From NCBI GenBank assembly GCA_902795875.1, contig CADBND010000070.1, forward strand, positions 1 through 16,542: 16,542 nt of DNA. Direction: 5' to 3'. This document shows, piece after piece, positions 11,237 through 16,542 of the stretch. The notes under the pieces were generated by a model that worked only from the letters and a program-made list of their open reading frames with translations, was not told the origin of the DNA and made no database searches. Every line of letters begins with the position of its first letter. Within the stretch, counting starts at the first letter, position 1. A program made the translations under genes and the position numbers. The stretch is from an uncultured Erysipelotrichaceae bacterium (lineage in GTDB: Bacteria > Bacillota_I > Bacilli_A > Erysipelotrichales > Erysipelotrichaceae).

Positions 11237-12937
11237 TCAGAGACTCTTTTCCATCTCTGCCAGGATCTTCGAAACACCCTCTGCCACTTCCCTGATCGTA
11301 TCTTCTTCAAACGGATTCTTCAAACCGGCTTCATTCAACAGATCAAAGTAACCGAGGCTTCCACCAAGTGAACACAGTTTCATGTAGCTGTTCCAGGCCG
11401 CTTGCCTGTCTTCACGCATTTTCAGATAGAACTGCAAGGCACAGATCATTGCCAAAGCATAATCCACATAATAGAAAGGATACATGAAGATATGCTGCTT
11501 CTGCATCCAGAAACCGCCATTGTTCAGGAAAGTGTTATCCCCGTAACTGCGCCATGGCATGAAGCGTTCTTCGATATGTTTCCAGATCCCGCGCAGCTGC
11601 ATCGCCGAAGGCTGATCGCCTTCAAAGACCCGATGCTGGAACTCATCGACACTCACCAGATACGTGATCTTCGCCAAAGAATCAGCAAGATGTTCGTAGA
11701 TATAACGGTCTCCTTCCCCTTCGGGATAAAACAAAGGATACCAGGGTTCCGTAAAGAACTCCATCGCCATGGAATGGATCTCATTGATCTCCGAAGTGGA
11801 ATGCGTGTATTCACTTAAGACCTGATTCCTGTTGGCGATATAGGACTCAAAAGCATGTCCTGCTTCGTGTGTCAGAACTTCCGTATCGGCACTGGTCCCA
11901 TTAAAATTGGAAAAGATGAACGGAGCCTTGTATTTCGGAAGACCGGAACAGTAACCGCCAAGCCGTTTGTTTGGCTTGGTCTCCAGGTCGAAGAGATCAT
12001 GTTCGACCATGAAATCGAAGAACTCACCGCTTTCTTTTGAAAGCTCATGATACATGACCGTAGCCGCTTGTATCATTCCCGCCGTATCCTTATCCGGCGT
12101 GGAATTGCCATCGGAGAAATACAGCTGTTCATCATAATATTCCAGTTTCTCGACACCCAGACGTTTCCTTTGAGCTTCATGGATCTGCTTTGCGACCGGA
12201 ACGACATAAGCCCTTACTGACTCACGGAACTTTTCGATATCCTTTGGCGTGTAATCGAAACGGTGACGGGAAAGATAAGCCAGATCGATATAATCCGCAA
12301 AACCCAGCTTCTCCGCGATCTTCCGACGCACAGCACATAAACGTCCGTAAACATCATCGAGCTGCTCGGAAACCGACTCATATAAAGCTGCCCAGCAGTT
12401 CAAAGCCTCTTTTCTTTCTTCTCTGTCAATCGATAGCATATGCTTCAAAAGACCGTAGAAGTTGCATTCCTGACCACGGAAAACAGTCTTACAGGAAGCA
12501 GCGATCTTGGAATACTCATTGACCAGCTTAGCCTCCTCTATCCTTTCTTCGATGACCTCGATGCTGCTGGTACGGATATCCGCATCCAGCAATTTGAACA
12601 GCTGATCGCCGAATTCCTTTTCCAGATCCTTACGGAAAGGCGAAGCCGCAAGTGCCTCATTGAACTTCTTCATGACGACCGACAGCTTCGGCATAATGGA
12701 ATTCAGATACTGGACTTCCTCATCATAATAAGGGTCTGCCATATTGACATCATGCCGGATATGGGCGATCGAAGCCATCGTACGGAACTCATTACCCAGT
12801 TCCTGTTTCTTCAGGATAGCTGTCCTCGCCGTCTCATAATCGCTTGCTTCATTGAACTCAGCCAATGCCGCATAAATATCCTTCTCCATCTCCTCAAAAG
12901 AAGGACGGACATATTCCAGATCTTTAAACTTTTTCAT
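11237..12937 (-). CDS. M3-family oligoendopeptidase (zinc metallopeptidase)
   Basis: A 566-residue cytoplasmic thermolysin-clan peptidase that degrades short peptides. The zinc motif H357-E-A-G-H361 lies in VLTHEAGHAFESY, and the third ligand is Glu386 in EINEIHS, exactly 25 residues later as in family M3. An N-terminal helical domain (about 1-200) and the C-terminal helical bowl that limits substrate size are both present. GGYCSGLPKYKAPFIFSNFNGT just before the motif is typical of the PepF-like M3B group. Length matches the family (about 560-600). GAGGAG sits 8-9 nt upstream of the start. It is a single-gene unit by its flanking terminators. There is no signal peptide, so the peptides must be imported or internal. 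Confidence 0.95.
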   Translation of the reverse strand: MKKFKDLEYVRPSFEEMEKDIYAALAEFNEASDYETARTAILKKQELGNEFRTMASIAHIRHDVNMADPYYDEEVQYLNSIMPKLSVVMKKFNEALAASPFRKDLEKEFGDQLFKLLDADIRTSSIEVIEERIEEAKLVNEYSKIAASCKTVFRGQECNFYGLLKHMLSIDREERKEALNCWAALYESVSEQLDDVYGRLCAVRRKIAEKLGFADYIDLAYLSRHRFDYTPKDIEKFRESVRAYVVPVAKQIHEAQRKRLGVEKLEYYDEQLYFSDGNSTPDKDTAGMIQAATVMYHELSKESGEFFDFMVEHDLFDLETKPNKRLGGYCSGLPKYKAPFIFSNFNGTSADTEVLTHEAGHAFESYIANRNQVLSEYTHSTSEINEIHSMAMEFFTEPWYPLFYPEGEGDRYIYEHLADSLAKITYLVSVDEFQHRVFEGDQPSAMQLRGIWKHIEERFMPWRSYGDNTFLNNGGFWMQKQHIFMYPFYYVDYALAMICALQFYLKMREDRQAAWNSYMKLCSLGGSLGYFDLLNEAGLKNPFEEDTIREVAEGVSKILAEMEKSL

Positions 12938-12990
12938 CAGATGATCTCCTCGTCATATCGGTACCATTATGACACAATTATCCCCCGATA

Positions 12991-13020
12991 AATGAAAATA
13001 CATATCTCTAGGATATGTAT
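12991..13020 (-). terminator. Terminator overlapping the end of the 184-residue gene
   Basis: Perfect 9-bp stem ATACATATC/GATATGTAT around the CTAGA loop, followed on the minus strand by TTTTCATTT. The 5' arm consists of the last sense codons (Tyr-Ile-Ser) and the stop TAG is in the loop, so a translating ribosome would cover the stem. Confidence 0.78.
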
Positions 13021-13562
13021 TCCCGATATTCATGAAATGTTTCTCCCGTATCCGCATCGATCAGATGGAAGCTGTCGCCTCCGTTTCCCTTGAACACGAC
13101 CGCATCGACCATCCATCCTTCGAAACCGAATATGTTTTCCTTTTCCGGACCCGTCATGACACCGGCCAGACGCATATGGCTCCTGCAGTATTCTGCAGCT
13201 TCATCCGGATCCACATCACCATCTGTATAATACTTCGGATCGAAGAAATGTCCGAAATAATGCAGGTTGTCCGCCACGAAATCAAACACTTCCTTCACAC
13301 TGATCTCACCATAACCCGGTGCCGTGTCATCCTCTTCAAAACAAAGCGGGATATAGAAGTCATTATTCTCCTGATATAATGCCATTGCGCCGGACGCCAG
13401 TATGGGAAGATACATCGTGACTCCCTTTTCATACAAGTTTGTCATCTCCCAGATGATGGGATCCAGGTATTTATTCAGATCTTCCTTTGTCTCACTGACG
13501 CTTCTCGCAAAATCCGCAAACTCTTTCGTCAAATTCCATAACTTTTCCAGATCCTTTTTCAT
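13008..13562 (-). CDS. 184-residue hypothetical protein
   Basis: An acidic cytoplasmic protein. An N-terminal helix (MKKDLEKLWNLTKEFADFA) is followed by a beta-rich part with PILASGAMALYQENNDFYIPLCFEEDD, an aromatic HYFGHFFDPKYY patch and a C-terminal FHLIDADTGETFHEYREY. The layout helix-then-mixed-sheet recalls SMI1/KNR4-like immunity folds only loosely, and I would not assign it. No catalytic motif, signal peptide or membrane segment is visible. The ribosome site GGGAGG lies 8 nt before ATG 13562. Its stop is inside its own terminator. It appears to be a monocistronic gene between the flavodoxin-like operon and the oligoendopeptidase. Confidence 0.8.
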   Translation of the reverse strand: MKKDLEKLWNLTKEFADFARSVSETKEDLNKYLDPIIWEMTNLYEKGVTMYLPILASGAMALYQENNDFYIPLCFEEDDTAPGYGEISVKEVFDFVADNLHYFGHFFDPKYYTDGDVDPDEAAEYCRSHMRLAGVMTGPEKENIFGFEGWMVDAVVFKGNGGDSFHLIDADTGETFHEYREYIS

Positions 13563-13633
13563 AACTCTTTCCTCCCTGCACCTTCATCATAAAGAAAGAA
13601 CCTTATTTCCTACAGACAGCCAAACTTTATTTC

Positions 13634-13661
13634 AAAAGAAAAGACTCAAGTAATACTTGAG
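13634..13661 (-). terminator. Terminator of the DUF7916-MBL-flavodoxin operon
   Basis: Perfect 7-bp stem CTCAAGT/ACTTGAG with a three-base loop, followed on the minus strand by TCTTTTCTTTT. It lies 30 nt after the stop codon of the flavodoxin-like gene. Confidence 0.85.
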
Positions 13662-13691
13662 CCATGCCAAACCTGTTTCGAGGTCTTTCTC

Positions 13692-14837
13692 CTATAACTG
13701 CCGATAGAGATCTTCTTTCCGGATCCCGTTTTTTACAGCCGTCCGATCCCAGTTTTTGTTGGCGATGAGAATGTACAAACTGCGGGGAAACATGTACGGT
13801 TCACGATAGATATCTTCCATCTTTTCACCCTTTTCCACAAACTGTGCCAGTATCCTCATACCTGCGGCCATCTTCTTTCCCGGACCGACAGGAAAAGGGA
13901 TGTGCTCCATCAGTGTACCGATCAGTTCACCGGCACTGACGCCCATTCCTCCGCAATATTCAAAGTCCATCTTTTCGCACCATCTCCTGACTGCAGAAAA
14001 CAGATTCTTTAGCTGACTGCTTTCATAAAGACCCATATTTGCCAGGACATAGATCTTCTTGGAAGGACCCTTGTATCCTTTCTCATATTCCTCCATGAAA
14101 CGGATCATCTGGGAAGGAAGGCCGTCTACATAAAGAGGTGTACACAGGACGATAGAAGAGGCATCCGCCAATTCCCGATAGAGCCCTTCCTTATCCTTTC
14201 CGTATTTCTGTAAAGCGATAACCTGACAGTCTTTGTTCAGATATTCCTTCAGCTTCAGCGCCAGTCTTTGGGAATTGCCATTCACATAGCGCATGCTGGG
14301 ATTGAGAAGGACGATCTTGCCTTCCTTATTCCCCTTTTCCCTTTTGGCTTTTTCTTCCCTTGATCCGATATCTTCAAAGATCAGTTCCTCCACATGACCC
14401 CGGAAATTGGCACAGACAGCCTGCACATAAGTGCGAGCCGCATCTTTATCTTCATCGCTTAGCATCGGACCGTAAAAGACAAAGGTAAAAGCCTTATCCT
14501 CGTCATAACGCTTTTTGTGATGCGTTTCTGAGTTCACGACCTCAAACTGCGGAAGCACATAGCCAAGACAGCGGTCGAACACATTCTTGACAAAGGAAGA
14601 GAAGCCGCCATATGTGTACCGGCTTATCACGATCACTTCCTCGCTGTGATGGATCAGCTTTCCCATATTCTCATAGCCGTCTTTGATCACGCATTCTCCC
14701 GGTGTCCGGTTCCAGCAGCTGAAACAGCCGTTACACGGTCTGATCGTATTATCATCTGCGATCACATTCACATCGGGATATCTGTGGGAGATCTTATCCC
14801 ATTCTTCCCTGCTCAAGTCATGTATCAGAAGTTTCAT
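13692..14837 (-). CDS. Tandem flavodoxin-like / NADPH-dependent FMN reductase fusion
   Basis: A 381-residue protein with two flavodoxin-fold domains joined by a Lys/Glu linker (about 158-173). Domain 1 (1-157) has the C35-x2-C38-x2-C41-x7-C49 cluster in CNGCFSCW and GECVIKDG, as in iron-sulfur flavoprotein/WrbA-like FMN reductases, and ISRYTYGGFSSFVKNVFDR, the usual aromatic FMN loop. Its first strand lacks the S/T-x-R-x-x-S/T-x-T phosphate loop. Domain 2 (174-381) has that loop (NPSMRYVNGNSQRL) and LCTPLYVDGLPSQMIRFME, the second FMN contact. So each half carries part of the classic features. Members transfer electrons or reduce quinones, nitro compounds or azo dyes; the actual substrate here is unknown. 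It is last in the operon, 45 nt after the MBL gene, with AAGGA 4 nt before its ATG. Confidence 0.86.
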   Translation of the reverse strand: MKLLIHDLSREEWDKISHRYPDVNVIADDNTIRPCNGCFSCWNRTPGECVIKDGYENMGKLIHHSEEVIVISRYTYGGFSSFVKNVFDRCLGYVLPQFEVVNSETHHKKRYDEDKAFTFVFYGPMLSDEDKDAARTYVQAVCANFRGHVEELIFEDIGSREEKAKREKGNKEGKIVLLNPSMRYVNGNSQRLALKLKEYLNKDCQVIALQKYGKDKEGLYRELADASSIVLCTPLYVDGLPSQMIRFMEEYEKGYKGPSKKIYVLANMGLYESSQLKNLFSAVRRWCEKMDFEYCGGMGVSAGELIGTLMEHIPFPVGPGKKMAAGMRILAQFVEKGEKMEDIYREPYMFPRSLYILIANKNWDRTAVKNGIRKEDLYRQL

Positions 14838-14882
14838 GTCTTCCTTTCCACCGGCAAAGACCGGTCAGCACACAGAAAACAT

Positions 14883-15722
14883 CTACAATGTCACGCTCGT
14901 TCTGGGGATCTGCACAAAAAAGTCGATATCGTGTTCTTCGCAATATTTCGCCACCTTAAAGAACACCACCGGTGTCTTCTCGATCAAAGAAGGCATACCT
15001 GTTACCGGCTTATCGAGCCTTGAAAAGAAATTGTCCCAGTGAAGCGGTATGACAAGCTTCGGTGAGACCTTCTCCGCCGTTTCCCTGAAAAAGATCCTTT
15101 CCGTATCCGCGTCTGCCTTGCCCAGACCTGCCACGCCAAGAAACAGCACATCTGCCTTATAGCCATCCAGCTGTCCCTCGATATAGTTGAAAGAAGGCCG
15201 TATCAGATACGTTTTTTCTTTCGTCTCCACATAAAAGTCGTAAGAACCGCCCTCCTTATAATCCCTGAGCCTTGCAGGCTGAACCAGAGGCGTATCAATT
15301 GTCTGACCCAGATCGTTGTTTAAGATCGTAGGCTTGGAATGCAAGGACTTCAGGACCTTTACCCTGTAATTCCCGACCTCATAGGTTTCATCCGCCTTGA
15401 ACTCTACAAGTTTTTCTTCCTTCATATTTCCGCCTTTACAGACATTCATCGCCGAAGAAGAACCGTAGACCACAGCACCGGTCTTGTTCGCCACATAGGG
15501 CACATCCATGACATGATCATGATGCGTATGTGAAACAAATATTGCCCTTAAGCGATCGATATGATGTGCTTCCAGCATCTCATCACATAGTTTTTCATCA
15601 GTAGGCTCGCTTCCGGAAATATACTTCCATAACGAAGGCCTGGTCAGATGACAATCAAAAAGGACCTGATCCTTTCCGTCGTCAAACAATAATGTCGTCG
15701 TACCAAAAAATGTGATCTTCAT
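14883..15722 (-). CDS. MBL-fold metallo-hydrolase (UlaG/YcbL-like group)
   Basis: A 279-residue single-domain metallo-beta-lactamase fold protein. The dinuclear metal motif H65-T-H67-H-D69-H70 is complete (VSHTHHDHVMD). Other likely ligands are the His in SLHSK (about 124) and that in IPLHWDNF (about 224), and the strand FFGTTTLLFDDGKDQVLFD is the usual MBL start. The Asp in LFDCH could act in the first strand site. There is no signal peptide, hence a cytoplasmic hydrolase. Members act on phosphodiesters, lactones or thioesters, so the motif alone does not define the substrate. It lies 6 nt after the DUF7916-type gene and 45 nt before the flavodoxin fusion, in one operon. GGTAGGT lies 4 nt upstream of the ATG. 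Confidence 0.9.
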   Translation of the reverse strand: MKITFFGTTTLLFDDGKDQVLFDCHLTRPSLWKYISGSEPTDEKLCDEMLEAHHIDRLRAIFVSHTHHDHVMDVPYVANKTGAVVYGSSSAMNVCKGGNMKEEKLVEFKADETYEVGNYRVKVLKSLHSKPTILNNDLGQTIDTPLVQPARLRDYKEGGSYDFYVETKEKTYLIRPSFNYIEGQLDGYKADVLFLGVAGLGKADADTERIFFRETAEKVSPKLVIPLHWDNFFSRLDKPVTGMPSLIEKTPVVFFKVAKYCEEHDIDFFVQIPRTSVTL

Positions 15723-15728
15723 AAATAC

Positions 15729-16542
15729 CTACCTGTTTATCGACTGACCTATCTTGTGATAGGTATGTCTTACTCCCCTTATGGCAATTGAATAAGCCAG
15801 TATATTTTCCGGCAAAGCCATACCCACATAACCGGAATCCCCGATATGATGGATATCCGCACCGGCCATCTTGCAGTTCAAAGCGATCGTTTTGATCGTA
15901 TCGGTATCGGAACCCTCTTGTGAAGTACCAATGGCACACATCGCCAGTTTCCCGAACGAGTGGATGCAAGAGATCAGCTGATGTGCTCTGTCTAATGTGA
16001 TGCCCGGTATCGTACCTACGGAAGGAATGGAGATGATATCTGCACCCGCCTCACAGAAAGAAGCGATCGTCTCTTCATCGATGATGTTTTCCCCCGCCTC
16101 CTTCAGACTTCCCGACGCATGGATCTTGCCGGCAATGATGATCATATCTTCACCGACAGCCTTCCTGATCTGTCTGATCGAAGAAACGATCGCCGCATTG
16201 GATACCTGATTGCCCGGATTACCGGTTATGACGATCATATCAACACCCAGCTCCTTTGCCTTCTTCGCGTTCTCACCAGTCGCCATCCTGCCCTTCGTCA
16301 TCGCCCAAAGGCTGTCCTTCCCCTTATCTTCTTCCACCGGCTCCAGATTGATCGCCACCGGTCTGCCGATCAGTTTCTTCAAAGTCCTGACCGTATCCTT
16401 TTCTTCATGATCCGGAAGAGAAGCCACATAGGGCTTGTCCACATCGAACATGTTCAATATCACGGCGTCACAGGAAAGCGAAGAGATCACCTCGGCATTG
16501 CTGACATCGTTCAAAAGAGGAGGAGTGCTGCAGACACATTCC
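15729..16542 (-). CDS. DUF7916-type TIM-barrel-like protein, N-terminus outside window
   Basis: The frame is open to the right edge (codons CVCSTPPLL precede a TTG at 16514), so the gene continues upstream and the TTG is not the start. The visible 271 residues show an alternating strand/helix pattern with glycines at strand ends (DMIVITGNPGN, MIIIAGKI, GADIISIPSVGTIPG, LAMCAIGTSQEGS, GADIHHIGDSGYVGMALPENI), as in a (beta/alpha)8 barrel. The end IRGVRHTYHKIGQS is the signature I associate with the family now called DUF7916. Such proteins have no established reaction; the barrel and the Asp/His positions suggest an enzyme of aldolase or phosphoenolpyruvate-mutase style. The family name is from memory. 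It is the first visible gene of the unit with the MBL hydrolase and the flavodoxin fusion. Confidence 0.82.
   Translation of the reverse strand, partial: ECVCSTPPLLNDVSNAEVISSLSCDAVILNMFDVDKPYVASLPDHEEKDTVRTLKKLIGRPVAINLEPVEEDKGKDSLWAMTKGRMATGENAKKAKELGVDMIVITGNPGNQVSNAAIVSSIRQIRKAVGEDMIIIAGKIHASGSLKEAGENIIDEETIASFCEAGADIISIPSVGTIPGITLDRAHQLISCIHSFGKLAMCAIGTSQEGSDTDTIKTIALNCKMAGADIHHIGDSGYVGMALPENILAYSIAIRGVRHTYHKIGQSINR

Noticed and set aside
16512..16514. TTG as start of the DUF7916-type gene
   Set aside because: The frame stays open upstream to the window edge and the upstream residues fit the family, so the start is outside.
1..16542. tRNA, rRNA, CRISPR arrays, transposases, prophage genes
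   Set aside because: No cloverleaf-like stretch, no regularly spaced repeats and no mobile-element protein found by eye on either strand.

Overview
The window looks like chromosome from a low-to-mid GC Bacillota, most plausibly an Erysipelotrichia-type gut anaerobe. The reasons are strong AGGAGG-type ribosome sites, AGA-rich arginine codon use, an LPxTG-type surface protein, a clostripain-family protease paired with a DUF4428 protein, and a DUF7916-type barrel next to an MBL-fold protein. The lineage is inferred from gene style only. Almost everything is on the minus strand; the two clear plus-strand genes are a GH43 glycosidase and a 77-residue hypothetical. I see no rRNA, tRNA, CRISPR array, insertion sequence or phage module.

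Layout, left to right. (1) 1-1433: a partial UvrA-like ATPase lacking the UvrB-binding insert, with an O6-alkylguanine-DNA alkyltransferase (ogt) directly upstream. (2) 1507-4946: an operon read right to left, namely a DUF4428 zinc-ribbon protein, an unlisted 54-residue basic protein, and a membrane-anchored C11 (clostripain) protease. It ends in a terminator that lies inside the apparent 5' end of a half-length permease, which is probably a remnant. (3) 5000-6225: a secreted acidic protein ending abruptly at LPMTGIE, a terminator, an orphan sortase-type membrane anchor without a start, and a second terminator. (4) 6311-8752: a cytoplasmic GH43 enzyme convergent with, and overlapping by 159 bp, a YjbR/EVE-like two-domain protein. 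(5) 8763-9602: a nucleotide-sanitation pair (Nudix MutT-like and MazG-like) followed by a leader with a 12-codon ORF and a terminator that touches the ribosome site of the YjbR/EVE gene. (6) 9603-10083: a long non-coding stretch rich in inverted repeats, including a possible pseudoknot. (7) 10084-13562: small hypothetical genes, a Cys-rich zinc-ribbon protein, an M3 oligoendopeptidase and a 184-residue hypothetical. (8) 13692-16542: an apparent operon of a DUF7916-type barrel (partial), an MBL-fold hydrolase and a tandem flavodoxin-like fusion.

Functionally, several genes deal with damaged DNA or nucleotides (Ogt, UvrA-like, MutT-like, MazG-like), but they sit in separate units. Two units look like uncharacterised systems: the DUF4428/54-residue/clostripain operon and the DUF7916/MBL/flavodoxin operon. 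The strongest candidate for undescribed regulation is the leader-peptide and terminator arrangement at 8763-8861.
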